Shown here: positions 46,801 to 61,800 of the stretch, piece by piece
Position numbering within the stretch: position 1 is the stretch's first letter
Layout: each line of letters starts with the position of its first letter
Assembly (NCBI RefSeq): GCF_040689105.1
Contig: NZ_JBFBVU010000004.1
Coordinates: 1-64,000, forward strand
DNA from: Meridianimarinicoccus marinus
Lineage (GTDB): Bacteria; Pseudomonadota; Alphaproteobacteria; Rhodobacterales; Rhodobacteraceae
Direction: 5' to 3'
Length of the DNA: 64,000 nucleotides
Notes under the pieces: generated by a model
The model's database searches: none
Seen by the model: only the letters and a program-made list of their open reading frames with translations
What the model was told of the DNA's origin: nothing
Program-made: the position numbers and the translations under genes

Positions 46801-49800
46801 CGGTGCCCGACTGGATCACCTGGCCCTGTGTGACGATCTGGGTATAGCCAGCCTCGTTGAAGATGCTGCCACCCAGTTGCACATCGCCGACCGAGCGGAT
46901 TGCCACCAGGGCCCCGGCCGAAGCGGCCGGTTCGGCGGCGATCAGGTCCACGCCGTAGAAATCGACGTCATCGGCCGCCGCGTCATAGCCGATGAAGTTG
47001 ATGGCGATATTCTTGTCGGCGTCGATCGAATGCGTGTAGATGTTCTTCCGGTACTCGACCTCGGTCTCTTTCATGTAATAGGTCGTGGTGCCGTACCAGG
47101 TCGTCTTCTTGCCGTCCTTTTCCTGCTTGTAGAAGTACTTGTTCAAACCCTGAAGCTGACCGGCCTCACCGGCGGGCGCAGGGGTCAGCGAGGTGAACTT
47201 GGCGAAGGTGCCGTCGCTCTTCTTGTAGTTCAGTTCGATGATCGTGGTGTCATTGACGGTATCGCGGGTGACCGAACGGACCTTGTATTCGGTGCTGTCC
47301 GAGGTGGTGTCATTCGCCACCAGGCCGATGCTGGTACCGCCGCCGGGGACATAGCGCACCTGGTCGCCGGGCTGCACCGCGATCGACGCGCCGTTCAACG
47401 TGATGGTGTCATTGGTCGCGTTGATCCCGGTGTGGGGATCGAAACTGAACTGATCGGCGATCCGTTCGTATTCGAACAGGTAATCGGAGTTCGAAGCCTG
47501 CTGTTCGAAATAGGAGCCGTCTTCCAGCTGGACCGGCGTGCCGGCAGTGCGGGTGGGACCGGTGACCACATCGTCGGGATCGGGCGCCCAGCTGTCCAGC
47601 CCCAGCCAGGACGAGGTACCATAGCGGGTGACCGTCTTGACCGACAGGTCCTGACCCGTGGTCCAGTTGTAGCGGAAGTCGTCGGACCGGGTGTCATAGC
47701 CGCCGGTCACCGACCGGTTGCCGACATTCGCGGAATAACCGGTCTGCCCGGTCGGCACCTCGGTCAGATCGGCGCTTGCCGTGCCATTCGCCGTCAACTG
47801 GATGGTCGCGCCGCCCAGCGTGGACTTCAGCGAGACATAGGTGACATCGGTCAGAGGATCGCTGCCGGTCGTGCGCACCGAGGCGACGTAATAGACGCCA
47901 TTATGGGTCAGCCCGCCAACCGGCGCGCTGCCATCCGAGACCTTGTAGAGAACCTTGTCGTTGACCGCATAGTCCAGACCGATGCCCTGCAGGAGGATTT
48001 CATCGGTGTTGCTGTCCACATCCGTGGCAGGATCGAATCCGCCCTTGCCGGGGCTTTCAAACAGCGTGACCGTCTTGGCAATCTGGGTGCCGATACGCTC
48101 GTAAGTGGTGGTCCAGATGCCGTTCGAGGTCGAATCCGCGCCAAAGTCCGTAATCTTGATGACCCCGGCAATGTCGTTGCCGGTGTTCAGCGTGTCGATG
48201 TAGATCGGAATGTCGATCTGGTTGTCGATCAGGATCCGGCCATAGCCGTCCACGGCGCGCAACTCACCATTGCCCGACGACAGGATCTGTCCGGTCAGGG
48301 ACAGGTAGCCGCCCTTGACCCGCGCGGCCGACACTTCGATCCGGTTTTTCAGGACGTTGTAATAGGCGTTGATCACGTTCTCCGAGATGTCAGCGTATCC
48401 GGGAACGGCCTGATCCACGCCCAGTTCCTCGCCGATATCAACCTCGGCCGCCTGGCCCACATCCAGCTTGACCAGAACCTCGTCGGTCGAGCTGCCGAAG
48501 GTGTTCTCGGCATTGGCAATGTCCTGCAGCACACCCGCGCCGATGGTCAGCTTCTGATCCGCCAGACCGGATTGGATCACGCCGTTGACATTGATCCGCG
48601 ACGCGGTGATCTGCACGATATTGCCGGCAATCAGGTTGCCGATCTTGGACGTATCCGCCAGGGCCGCGGTCAGCGCTGCATCCACGGCGGCATTGTTGCC
48701 GTAGTAATCCTGGTAGTTCGCTCCGAACAGAATCGCGAGGATCGCCGGCGGAATGTTGGGGAACACCGCGGTCCAGTCGCCGATATCGGCCGCATCGGTT
48801 TCCGGCCAGGAGCGGGACGCGCTGGTCGCGATCCCGTCCTGCAGCTGCTTGGCCACCGACGCGAAGCGCGAGGCGCTGCCCGCCGGGTCACCGCCCGAAT
48901 GCAGGGTCTTGCCAAGCGCGCTCAGCACGAAATCCTGCTTGGCGAGAATGTCCAGCTTGGAGGCGTTGATCGAGGCAAAGGCCAGAATGCTGCCTTCGCT
49001 GCGCATCCGCACCGTACCGCCCAGATTGTTGATATCCGCCGTCACCTCGATATTCGGCGACAGGATGAAATCATCATAGGGCGCGCTTGCCGGGTCGTCG
49101 GCGTTGAACGTGTTCTCGATGTTGACCAGCGATGTACCGGTCCCCGAGGTCTGAACCGTACCGCCCGAATACTCCCCCGCCAGCAGGTCGGAATTGTTCC
49201 ACAGGACACGGCCACCCTGACTGTCGGGCACTTCGATCCGGCCCAGGCGCAAGGCCGCCGGCGAGTCGTTCTGGATATCGACCAGCACATCGGCCGGGGA
49301 ATACAGATGACCGGAGCCCGCCAGACCGGCCCCGTCGATCCGAATCACCCCGGTCTGGGCGTAGATGTCGTCGAGGTTGATAACCGGATAGACCAGTTCG
49401 ACGAAATCACTCGTGCCAAAGCCGTCGTCGGTCTCAAGCCCGTAATCGCGCAGGGTGCGTTCGATCCGGTCCAGATCGGCGGTATAGGCCGCCACGGATT
49501 CATCGTCCCCCTGGTATTCCTCGATCAGGAATTCAAGGCGCGCCTTCTGCTCGAACAGATTGGCGGCCAGAGACTCGTAGGTCACGGTAAAGCCGGTGCC
49601 GGAGGTGTTGATCGAATTGTCGATCAGGTCGGATTCGCTGGCCGGGTTCGCCTTGCGGTCGAAGCGGATAGTCTGTTCGCGGAACAGCCCGGTCTGGATG
49701 AACCCGTCGACCGTGACGTTGCTCAACGACGATTTGTTGACGGTGCCGCCCACCAGTTCCTCGGCCACCCCGTCTGACCCGAACAGCGCATCGATGCCGT

Positions 49801-52800
49801 CGGCGACGGCGGTCAGCCAGTTGTGACCGGTGCCATAGGCCAGCTTGTCGCCGCCATCCAGGGTTTCGGCCGCCAGCGTGACATCGCCGCCGGCGTTGAT
49901 GCCGGTCAGGATGGTGCCCGCGGGTTCCGAACCCGGCGTCTTGCCGGTGTTGTCCGAGGATTCGACGATCACCCGGTTCAGGATATCGAGATTGATTTCC
50001 GATTTCAGATCGTCGATCGGGACCGCCGAGGCGTTCAGCGCGTCACCATGCGAGGTCAGGACCAGGTTGTTGACATTGCCGAACCGGTCGCGGCCGGCCA
50101 GCAGGTTCACATTGCCCACCGCAACCAGCACCGCATCGGTGCCGACACGGGTGATGTTGACGATGTCCATCGCCACTTCGCTGTCAATGACCGCCCCGGC
50201 CGCCAGCCCGTAGGTGTTGACCTGCGGCTCGACTTTCAGATCGGCCGCGGTGCGGGTCTGCAGGTCGATGTTGCCCACCGTGGTCAGTCGGGTGCGAGCC
50301 CCGATCTCGACCGTGGCATCGGCCTGGCGCACCTTGATGTTCGAGGTCGCCCCGGCCCCGGAAATCAGCCCGCCTGCGGTCAGATTGGTGTCATCGGTGC
50401 CGTAGAACTCGTTGACGGCATCCAGCAGCAGATCGCCCGGATCGAAGACGCTGCCGATCACATCGATGATGGCGGCGTCGCCGATCGCTGCGGTGGTGTC
50501 GTAGTAAAGGAAGTGCTCGCTTTCACCGGCGTTGCCGGCAACCACGCCGCCCGAGGCCGCCTCGACGTTGTATTCATTGGCGCCCAGCAGGTTCTTGTCG
50601 GCGATGTTCTCGGCATAGATTTCCAGATCGCCGGTCTGCACCGACACGAAATCCCCGATACTGGCCTCGACATCCGCATCGATGTTCGAGGTCAGCCAGG
50701 CTCCGGAGCCGCCGACCAGCGCCACATTTGTGGAATTGGTGGCACCGTCGAAATTGCTGGTGTGCGAAGCGCGGATGGTCAGGCTCTCGACCCGAAGATC
50801 GCGCACGCCGCCATCGTCCGAGTAGTCGGCGATATAGGCTTTGGTGGTGGAATCGTCCGAGATGTTCACCTGCGAGGCCGCGCCCGAGAAGCCCACCGAG
50901 ACGCCAAGCGCATTGGCCTTGCCCAGGTTGGTGTCCTGCCCGATGGCCTGCACCGTCACATTGGCCCCGCCCGAGCGGTTGTAGACGACCGCCTGCCCGG
51001 ACAGCAGGTTGAAATCGGTGGGCACCAGCCGCCAGCGGGTGATGTCCGAGTAATCCTCGCTGCCCAGGACCACCACTTCCGGCACCGTCGGGCGGAATTC
51101 GTAAAGCGCCCCGATGGTGCCGCCAGCGCTGTGTCCGGTCAGAACCTCGACGGTTTCACCCTGGCTCAGCGTGCGCGAGCCGTTCGAGGTCGTCCAGTCG
51201 CCCGAGAAGTCCAGGCCGTCGCCGAGATTGATGAAATTCGAGGCGACGCTGGCATTGGGATCGAAGTTGAAGCTGCCCGACTGGATCGAGGTCGTGGGTG
51301 TCAGCGAATGCACCAGCCCCTGGGTCGCATGCGGCGTCAGGGTCTTCACGGTCGGAGATTCGGTTTCGGTCGCGTCGCGCAGGGTATCCACCAGCCCGAC
51401 CTGGCGCGGATCCAACAGGCGCAGATCATGGCCACTGGCCGCAACCGATCCGCTGAGCGACACCGTGCCCGCGTTGAAACCGCCGACGCCATTTTCGCGG
51501 CGCAGACGGAAGTTGCCGGTCGAAACCTCGACCAGCTTGTAGCTGACGCCGTTTTCCAGCCCACCGATATCGGCGCCCATGGTGGTGTTGCGGTACACGA
51601 CCACATCGCCGTCACGAACATCAAAGACGGTGCTGAGCGCGACGGTGTTCGCCCCGGTGCTGTAGCTGGAAACATTGACCAGATCCTGCACCACGATGTA
51701 ATAGACCTGCCCATCGACAAGACCGCCCAGATCGGTGCCGTTCAGGATCGAGACATCGGCGCCGATATAGGCCTCGGTATCGACATCGGACATGGCGGTC
51801 ACCACATTCGCCCCGATCCCCGCCAGTCCCGCAATCACGGCGCTGTCGGAATCGGCGAATTGGTCGCTCTGCGAATTGGCCCGGATGTTTATTTCGCGCC
51901 CCACGTCCAGGGTGGCATTATTGGCAACCCGCGCCGTCACGGCCCCCAGGCTTTTCGAGGTGGTCACGGCGCCGTTGACCCCGATCAGCGAACCGCTGGA
52001 AGCGGAAGCAAGGGTCTGTGCCGCCGACTGGCCGTTCAGCAGCAACAACGCGGCATCCACGTTCAGCGCGCCGTTCACGACGACGGTGCCGCCGACATAG
52101 GCCTCGACCGTGGGGGTGCTGATCGCCGTGGCGACAGAGGCGCCGACCGCCAGTGCACCGCCTGCCACCCCATAGGCGGTGGCGACGGCCCGCGGCGTGG
52201 CTTCGGCCCGGACCTCGAGGTCGCCGCCGACGAAGACGTCGCCGCCCCGGACATAGGCCTTGACCGAGGGCGTGACCGTCGAGGTCGCCGCCGATCCGTT
52301 GGCCGCGAACGAGAAGATCCCCCCGGCAATGCTGGCCGATCCGGTCAGGGTCGTTGCCTGGGCCGTGTTGCGCGCGGTCACTTCGGTATCGCCGGTGATC
52401 GACACCGACTTGCCGCGGCCGTGCAGATAGGCCTCCACATCCGTGGTGTTGAGGCTGTTGGCCACCGCCGCACCGCCCGAGATCGCAACGCTGCCCAGGC
52501 TGAGGCTGGCCGAGATCGACGCCGCCGCCGCAAGCGTGGTGATGCTGGCGTCTTCCAGCGCTTCGATCACCGTGGTCCCGGCGACGTTCAGCGCGACATT
52601 GTCCACATGGGCCTTGACCACATTGTCGATGTGGTTCTCCGAAAGCGACTGGCCCATGCTGACTGCAGCCCCGGCGATACCGGCAAACGCGGCGACCGAG
52701 GCGGAGACCACATTGGTGTCGATCACCGACTGATCGTCGGCGCGCACCACCAGCGAGCCAAGATCATAAGTGCCCGTACCATCGATGATTTCCGCCGTTG

Positions 52801-55800
52801 TATCGAACCCGATCAGGTTCACCGCCTCGGCAAAGCTGCCCGACAGGCTGGCGCCGACGCTGCCGGCGGTCAGGGCGACCGAGGCCACCCCCATATCCGC
52901 CGAGATTGTGTTGCGGGTGACGGCCTCGACCCGGACCCGACCGCCGGCATCGACATGCGATCCGCTGATCTTCGCGGTCGCCTGCGCCTGCCCCGGCATC
53001 CGGAACCCGAGCGGGTTGTAGCCGATGAAGTTCAGCGCCACGCCGCCGCCGATGGATGCGCCCACCGCGTTGCCGAATCCGATCGACAGGGCCGCCGATG
53101 CCGAGACCACATCCGCATTGATGGTCGCGGTCTGGTCGGCGTCCACATGTACATTGCCGCCCGCCGAAACCGTGCTGTCCACGATCTGCGCGTCCAGCGT
53201 CGTCAGGATCACGTTCTGCGCCAGCGCCCCCGCGCCGGTAAACGCGTAGGACTGTGCACCAAAGGACGCCGCGACCGAGGCCGCTGCCGCCAGGGCATTG
53301 ATCACAGAGGTTTCTTCCGCCAGGACAACGACATTTCCGCTGACGGTCATCAGGTCCATGTCTTCGATGCTGGCCGCCGTCGCGCTTTCGATCACGTTGA
53401 GCGCCGTGTTGACCGCCAGGCTCATCGCGGCGCCGAAACCGCCCAGCCCGGCGGAGACAGCGGCCGTCAGGGCAAGGGCATCGATTGAACTGTCGTCGGT
53501 CGCGGCCACGCGCACCGCGCTGGCATCGGCGGTGTCGGTCGCATCGGTGTCACCGCTGGCGGCCGCCCCGTCGATCTTGGCCAGCGTGTCGACCCGGATG
53601 TAATTGACCACATTGGACCCGGCACCGGCGCCGCCGGCTCCGGCGCCGCCCACACCGACTCCGACGGCCAGCGATTCCACCAGCGCGTCGATATCCATGT
53701 CCGACAGCGCCTCGACCGTGATCTTGCCGGACGCGATCAGGTCGCTGTCCTCGATATAGGCATGGGTCTGGGCCGTGAGCGCGGTGTTCGGATTGCCGAT
53801 GTTGACGCCATCGCTCTGGTTTACGACGCTGACGCCGAAGCCCACATAGTTGTGCGCCACGGCCACGCCTACCGCCACGCCAACGCCCACGCCGCCACCG
53901 CCGACTGCGGCTGCATTGGCCCCGATCAGGGAATTGACGGTGGCGTTATTGGTGGCCAGAACGTCGATGGTGCCTGCGGAATCCAGGTCGCTTGAACTGA
54001 CGAAGGCCAGCACATCAGAGTTTACGATGTTGACCGACGCCGCCCCGGCACCGGCCACCGCGACACCGACCAGCCCGAAGCTCGCCGCCAGCGAGGCGGC
54101 CAGAGCCAGGGAATTGATCGTCGCCGTCGAAGAGGCATCCACCGTGATGCCGCCCACCGTCGAGGCCACTTCGGTCATGTCGGTGATATAGGCGCGGGTC
54201 GTCGAGCCCAGGTTGTTCAGCGCCATGGTGCCGGCCAGCGACACCGACACCCCGACCATTCCGGCCGAGAAGGTGATCGCAACCGCGCCGGCCTGCGAAT
54301 TGATGGTCGACGTGTCCGACGCCGTCAGCGTGACGGATGCCGCCTCGACCCGCTCATCCGCGCCGGAGTTCACATCCGTGCGGTTGTCGTTGGCACTGCC
54401 ATCGATGAAGGCGGCGGCATCCACGGCGATGTTGTTGATGACCGACACGCCCGAGCCTGCGGCGGCAACGCCGACCTGGCCTGCCGCGATCCCGATCGAC
54501 GCCGCGTCCACGGCGGAATTGATGGTCTGGTTCGACGTGGAGTCCAGAGTCAGATCGCCGGCGATGGTCAGATCGCTGTCTTCGACATAGGCGTAGACCA
54601 CAACCGGGTTCAGTGTCGGTATGCCTTCGGGATCCAGGCCCGGCACGAACCCGATATTGTTGATCGCCACCGCGGCGCCCACAGCCACGCCGACCCCGAC
54701 CTGGCCCCCGGCAATGGCCGCCGAGGCCGCACCGGTGATGGCGTTGATGGTGCTGGTGGAACGGGCGTCGATATCCACGTCGCCCGCGATGGAGCTTGCA
54801 TCGCTGTTGCGGATGAAGGCCTCGACACTGGACAGGATCACGTTGGTGGTGATCGCGCCCGCGCCCGACACCGCAACCCCGACTTGACCGAATCCGGCCG
54901 CCAGCGACGCCGCAGCGCCAATGGCATCGATTGTGCCTGTCTCGGCCGCGCTGATCACCACGTCGGGATTGTCGTCGCCGCCATCGGTGGTGATGTCGGT
55001 CACGCCGTCGAACCCTGCGCGGGTGCCACCGGTGATGAGGTTGCGCGCGAAGGCCACGCCGACCGAGACGGCCACCCCGACCTGCCCGACCGCCGCCGCC
55101 ACGGCCGCCGCACCCGCAAGGGCCATGATCGAGGCGTTGTTGGTGGCCTCCAGCGTGATCGTGTCCGCGCCGACCGTCGTGGTGGTGCCGGTGCTTTTGA
55201 CCACGGCCTCGACATTGGCGGAAATGTTGTTCTCGACGAACACACCGGACCCGCCGACACCAACGCCGGTTTGGCCGCCCGCGATGGCAACAGCCCCGGC
55301 TGCAACCGCAGCATCGATAGACTGATCCGCGTCGGCCTCGACCACCAGATCGCCGTCGGTATCGACCACGCTGTCACTGATTGTCGCCGAAATATCCGCT
55401 GTATTCAGCAGCGATGGCCAGGTTTCGAAGGCCGTGTCAAAGCTGATCAGCTCGTACCCGAGGTTGTTCTGGGCGATGGCCGCGCCAATGGCGACGCCAA
55501 CCCCTGTCTGCCCGGCCCCGACCGCCGCGGCGACCGCCAGCACAAGGGCGTCGATATCCCCGTCCGACAGCGCCCGCACCAGGATATCGCCGTCCGCGTT
55601 CACGCCGCCATTCTGGCCCGATCCGGTGATATGGGCGCTCAGATCCGTCAGGATCGTGTTCAGGGCGAAGGCCGCGCCGCCGCTGACCGCGATCCCCTGC
55701 GAGCCGATGCCGACCCCGATGGAGGCCGCCGCCACATTGCTGGTGATCGTCGCCCCGTCCCGCGCCGTGACTGAAATATCCGGCAGCAGATCGACATCGG

Positions 55801-58800
55801 TCGTGGTCACGCGGTCGACATTCAGGATCCCGGCCTCGATCCGGCCATCGATCCGGTTGGTGGAGAACGCCAGCCCGATGGACACCGCGACCCCCGTGGA
55901 CCCGAGTGCCGCCGCGACCGCCGCCGACCCGGCGTTGGCGGTAATGGTCGAGGTGTTCTCGGCGCTCACCACCACGCGATCCGCATCCACGGTGGCGTCA
56001 GAGTTGCCCGTCGCCGTGCTGCCGTCGATCAGGGCTTCCACGTCGGCCCCGATATTGTTCATGGTCAGAACGCCCGATCCGGCCACGCCGACCCCGGTCG
56101 ATCCGGCGGCCAGCGCCACCGAGGCCGCAACCACATTGGCGTTGATCGTCCGGTCGCTTTCGGCGGAAACCTCGACGATGCCCGTGGCATCGACAGTGCT
56201 GTCGGTGATCGCAGCGCGGATACCGCCGCCGCTGCGGGTCACGCCCCAGGAATTCTGATCGGCACTCCAGGTTGCGGGATTGGCGCCCGACCCCCGGACG
56301 CCAACGAAGCCCATGTCGTTGATGGCAAGCGCGGCGCCGATGGCCACGCCGACCCCGGTCGAGCCGCCGCCGACCGCAAGCGCGATGGCGACATTGCTGG
56401 CGTCGATGGTGGCGGAACTGTCGGCACGCACCCTGATATCGCCGGTCGCATCGACATCGCTGTCGGATATTTCCGCGGTCAGGCTCGACACGACCTGGTT
56501 GAGACCGATGGCCCCGCCGCCCGAAACGGCAACACCGGTGGAGCCGATCGCCACCGCGAAGGAGGCCGCCGCCGTGATCGCCGAGATCGTTGCATCCTGA
56601 AGGCCTTCGACCAGAACCGTACCGGAGGAATTCAGCAGGTCGTCGACGCCAAGGATTTCCGCCCGCGCGTCGGTGTCGATCTGGTTGACCGCCGTGGCCA
56701 GCCCGATGGAAATGCCCACAGCCGTGTTGCCGAAGGCCGCCGCCGCCGCGCCGCCGAAAGAGATGACCTGGATGCTGCCGCTGTCGCTGGCGCGCACGGT
56801 CACATCGCCGGAACGGATGCCCGCGCCCTGCCCGGTGCCGTCGCCCGAAATGAAAGCCCGCACCGAACTGCGGATGGTGTTGCTGGCAGCCGACGCGCCC
56901 AGGCTGACGCCGACGGCATTGCTGCCGCTGCCGGCCAGGGCCATGGCGGTGGATTCGACGATGGCCCGGATCGCAGCGTCGGAGTCCGCCTCGACCGTGA
57001 TGTCCGAGGCGTCGATCTTGCTGTCCTGCACATAGGCCCAGATCTTGTTGCGCGCCCCGTCGCTCTGGATGTCGTTGAGCGCGATTGCGGCCCCTGCGGC
57101 AACCCCCACCGCGTTGTTGGAGCCAAGCGCCGCCGACGCGGTGACCGCCGCCACGATGGCGTCGATGGACCCGTCGAACGTGGACCGGACGACCAGTGAC
57201 CCACTGTCCAGATCCACCCCGTCCACATAGGCGATCACATCGTTGTCGATGTAGTTGGCAACCAATGCGCCCCCGGCAGAGACCGCGACGCTATTGCCGC
57301 CAAGACCGGCGGCGGCCGAGATCGACACAGATGCGCCAATGGCCTCGATGACCGAGGTGTTGTCCGCCGCCACGGTTATGGCGCCCGCCGCCTGCACCAG
57401 GGTCGTGCCGTCGATATAGGCCTTGATGTCGTTTTCGATATTGTTGAATACCAGCGCCAGCGAGACCGAAACGCTTGTCGCATTGCTGCTGCCGATGGCC
57501 GCCGTGCCGCCGACCGCCGCTGCCGCCGCCCGAATCGTCGCGGTGTCACTGGCGGTAACCGAAATGCTTTCGTAAGTGCTCTTCACCAGCGAGCCGCCGG
57601 AAATATAGGCGTTGGAATCGCGGCCGATGCTGTTTTCGGCGCCAAGTCCCCCGACCGCAACGCCGGTGGCATTGCCCGAGGCGCTGGCCGCCACCGCCAG
57701 CGAGATCGAGGCCAGCAGCGCGTCGATCTGGGTGGTGGTGGTGGCGCTGACGGTGATGTCCTCGTCAGCGGTCAGCGTGGTGTTTTCGATATAGGCGTTC
57801 ACGCCCGACGCCGGGCTGGATTTCGGCGACAGCGGACTGCCGAAGTTGTATTCATCCCAGCCAATCAGGTTGCGCGCGATGGACACACCGATGGCCACCC
57901 CGGTGGCATTGCCCGCCGTCGATCCCGAGAAATTGAAGCTGAGCGCCGCGATCACCGCATCGATATCGGCGCTGTCCGAAGCCGACACGGTGACACTGCC
58001 GATGTTGTCGTCGCTCTGGTTGCCCACGGTCAGGGAACTGTTCGCCACGAAGGCATCGGTGCGGCCGCCGATCTTGTTGACCGCTGTGGCGCCGCCGCCC
58101 GAAACCCCGAACGAGGTCGAACTTGCGGACGCACTGACCCCGATGGCCGCCGCCGCCGAGGAGGCGAAGATCGTGGCGCTGTTGGAGGCGGTCACCGACA
58201 GGTCGCCGTCGATCGATCCGGTGGTCACATTCTGGATGCTGGCGCTGGTGTTGCCGACAGATTCGTTGCGGGCGATGCTGATGCCCACGGCGATGGATGT
58301 GCTCTTGCCGCCGGCCGAGGCGCCTATGGCCACCGCCGGCGCGATGACGTTCGACACGATGTCGCCCGTGCTGGTGGCCGCCACCGACAGATTGCCGCCG
58401 GCCGTCAGCGTCGAGGCTCCGTCAATGGTCGCGGTGGTGTTCAGGGCCAATCCGGTGCGCGCCACGTTGCCGGTGATCGAGATCGCATCGCGGTTGCCCA
58501 CGAACCCGGGGTTCAGGGACACCGCCGAGGTCAGGATGTTCGACGTCAGATCCGCCGCGTTGGTGGCGGTCACGGTTATCGACCCCGCCGGGTCAAGATC
58601 CGAATTGAGGACACTGACCGCCACCGAGGCCGGATTCAGGGTCGCGATCCCGGTGCCGAAGACCGTATCCACCAGGTTGAACAGGAAGTTCTGCGGATCG
58701 TAGCCGATGGTGCTGAAGGCCAGCGTCACCCCGACAGCGGTCCCGTTCGCCGTGGTCTGGTTGTTGATCTCGGCATCCAGGACCGAACTGTTGTCCCCGG

Positions 58801-61800
58801 TGACCACAATGTCGCCAGAAGTGGCCGTGGTCAGATCGCTGTTGGTGACCGTCGTGGTCGCCGAGGACAGCAGCACGTTGGTCGCAATGACCCCGTTGAA
58901 CGCGGTCGAGGAGCCGTCGGCGAAATAGCTGTTGCCGTCGGATTCGACGACGCTGTCATTCATCGCCGTCAGCGTGGCGGTTTCGCTGGCCGAGACCTCG
59001 ATCGGGCCGGTGGTGCTGTCCAGGTCGATGTTCGTGACCAGTGCCGAGACGCCGCCGCGCAGATCGTTCAGGCTGATCATCCCGCCCACTGCGGTGCTGT
59101 CGGATTCGGTGATGTTGGTGTTGACCAGTTCGGTCAGATCCGACAGGCCGAAATTGACGATCTCGATCCAGTCCGCGGTCTGGAAATCGACAAGATTCAT
59201 GTTCGACAGATCAATGTCGAAGCCCAGGTCCGGCGCGATGCCGGCCGCCGGCGTGATGCCGTTGTAAAAGGCCTCGATGGCGTCTTCGAAGGTCAGGTCC
59301 ACGTTCAGCCCGGCGGGATCCTGCAACAGGCCCGTGAAGCGGAAGAGCCGGCCCTCGTCTGTGCCGAAACCGCTGCCCAGGCGCACCTTGTCGCCGATCA
59401 GCACATTGCGGGTGCCGGACAAGGTGGTGAACTTGTAGTCCTGCGCATAGCTGTCGATCAGATCCGCCGCGATCGAGATGCCACCATCGTTCTGAACCGT
59501 CGAGATCGCCTTCAGCACCACCTCTGCGTCGATGGTCGCGGTCTCGTCGGCCGTTACCGATACCCCCAGCGCGCCCTGGATCCGGTCAGCGTTCAGCGCG
59601 TCCGGATTGGCTTGGGAATGCAGGATCGAGGCCTCTGTATTGGCCGCCACCTTGTTCGAGGTCACGATCGCGCCGACGGCCGTGCCCGATGCATCGACCA
59701 GCGCCGAGGCCGCGGAACTGGACTCGTTGCTCATGTCGGCGATGATGGCGGCGTTGTTGACCGCTTTGACCGTCACGGCCCCCGCGGTAGAGATCACATC
59801 CGAATTGTTGATCTTCGCGATGGTGTCCACATTGGTCTGACCGCCAAGCGCGCCCGAGACGACAGGATCGCCCAGCACCGTGTCGATCAGCGTGATGAAG
59901 GTCGCCGTGGGTGCCCAGCCGACGCTGTTGAAGGCGAAGGTCAGGCCGACGCCGGTATCGCCGGTGGTGGTCGTGCTCTTGATCAGCGCGTCCAGAACCG
60001 TGTCGTTGCGCGCCTCGACCGACACCTCGCCGACCGAGAATATATCGCTGTTGTCAATCAGGGCCAGCGCGTCGGCATTGACGATATTCGTCGCCAAAAC
60101 AAGGTTGTAGGCGTCGCTGCTGCCGCCGCCGGTGGCCGATCCGCCCGAGGAGGTGACGGCGCTGTCGATCTCGGCCTTCATGGTGGCGGTTTCATCCGCC
60201 GCGACACTGACCCCGCCGGCCCCGGCAGTGATGTCCGCGCCAGTGATGGTGGCCGAAGTCGCGGCGATCAGGTCGTTCAGCACCACCATGCCGCCCACGG
60301 CAAGCGACTCCGACCCGGTGATGTTCAGCCCTTGCGGAACCGCATTGGCGACCGGCTCTTCCTTCCAGAGGTCGAGATCGAGGTAGTTGGTGTTGTCCAG
60401 ATCCACCTGCGCGGCGGTTGCGCCCATGAAGGTGTAGATGCTGCCGGCATTGCCCGCGCCGGTGGTGGTGGTGCCGAAATCATCGGCCAGGCGCACCCGG
60501 TCGCCATAGACCAGATCCCGCAGCTGACCGGCCCCGTCGGCGGCGGCATATTGCACCGGAAGCAGGTCGTTCAGGGTTTCCTGAACCACCGCCGCCCCGC
60601 CATCGTTGGTGACCGTCGAGGAGGACACCAGCTTGGTGTTGGCGAAGTTCTGGCTCAGGTCACGGGCCTGCACCACCACCGCATCCCCGGCAATGATCAG
60701 GCGCGCCGCGCTTTCGCTGATATAGGCAACCGCGCCGCTGTTGACCTTGTTCGAGGTGACGATGAACCCGAGGCTCTTGCCCTCTGCGTCGTACAGCGCC
60801 GAGGCGGTGCTGTCGGCGGCATTCGTCGTGGTGGCGTTGAAGGCCGCGGTGTTGTCGGCGATCACCCGCAGGTCGTCGCCCGCTGTCACTGTCGAATCCG
60901 AGACATAGGCTGTCGCCGTGGCGGCCTCGGAATTGTCGAACCCGTTGACCGAGGACGAGGCCGACTGGATCAACCCGCCCAGAAACACATCGAACAGGTT
61001 GAACAGAACGTTCTGGGTGTCCCAGCCCAGCGTGTTGAAGGCCAGGGTCACGCCATAGCCATCCGCGCCCGTATTGGTGGCCGATTCAAGCCGGGCATCC
61101 ATTTGCGCGTCCTGCACCGCATGTACCAGAACGTCGCCTTCGGTGGTGCCGCCATCTTCGGCGTCCACCGGTCCGGTGTCATTGCTGTCGGTCTGCGCCG
61201 TGATCGTGGAGTCGGTAATATAGGCTTCCGCCGAGGCCATCAGCCCGTTGGTCACGATCTGTCCGTTGGCGGCCAGGGATGTCCCGGTGCCGAAGGCCGA
61301 TCCGCCCGAGGAAGACACACTGGCCAGCACGTTGGACGACAGTGCCGCGCTTTCCAGCGCGGTGACCGACACCGCGCCGTCGGTGGTCGTAACCGATGCG
61401 CTGTCGATGCGCGCACTGACCCCCGCCCGCGCCTTGTTCAGCAGCACCAGCCCGCCGTAGGATTCGCTGTCGCTGTCGGTCAGATTGCCGATGTTCGGGA
61501 ACAGGATGTCGGCGTAGTCGGTCGCCGTCACCTCGGTCCAGGCCAGTTGCTCCGCCAGCCAGGTAGCGTCATTGACGTCGCCAACCACGCTCAGATCGTA
61601 CAGTTGCCCCGGCAGCAGCCCCAGACCGGTGTATTCGTAGATCTTGCCGTCGACCCCCAGCACCATGGTGCCGCGCAGCGAGGCATTGCTGATCGCCCCG
61701 AAGTCGAGACCTTCCTTGATGCTGGCCGGATTCAGGGGATCGGTCTGCCAGAATTCTTCCGAGATCGCGTTCACCGTCTGCACAAGCTGCGTGCCGGACC

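Larger units (their letters stand above)
42850..51750 (-). repeat. Dispersed GLxxGxxYYV modules in the giant protein
   Basis: A strand motif recurs about eight times, e.g. IGGLTDLEFYFVVLDP near 43,000, ISGLTDGGIYYAVV near 44,100, VGGLTHNGVYYVASV near 47,900 and LGGLVDGQVYYIVV near 51,700. It is usually preceded by a GxxVxY strand and followed by a short L-x-L/T strand pair. It marks a small beta domain family of unknown binding function. Confidence 0.7.

Noticed and set aside
43028..49777. A very long open frame antisense to the giant gene (about 2,250 codons), with others at 36131-42589, 49823-53488 and 59612-63190
   Set aside because: They mirror the giant gene's strong GC-rich codon pattern, which removes stops on the opposite strand. 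Their translations are rich in Arg, His, Gln, Ala and Gly, with no recognisable domains, signal or ribosome site, while the minus-strand frame has clear domains and repeats.
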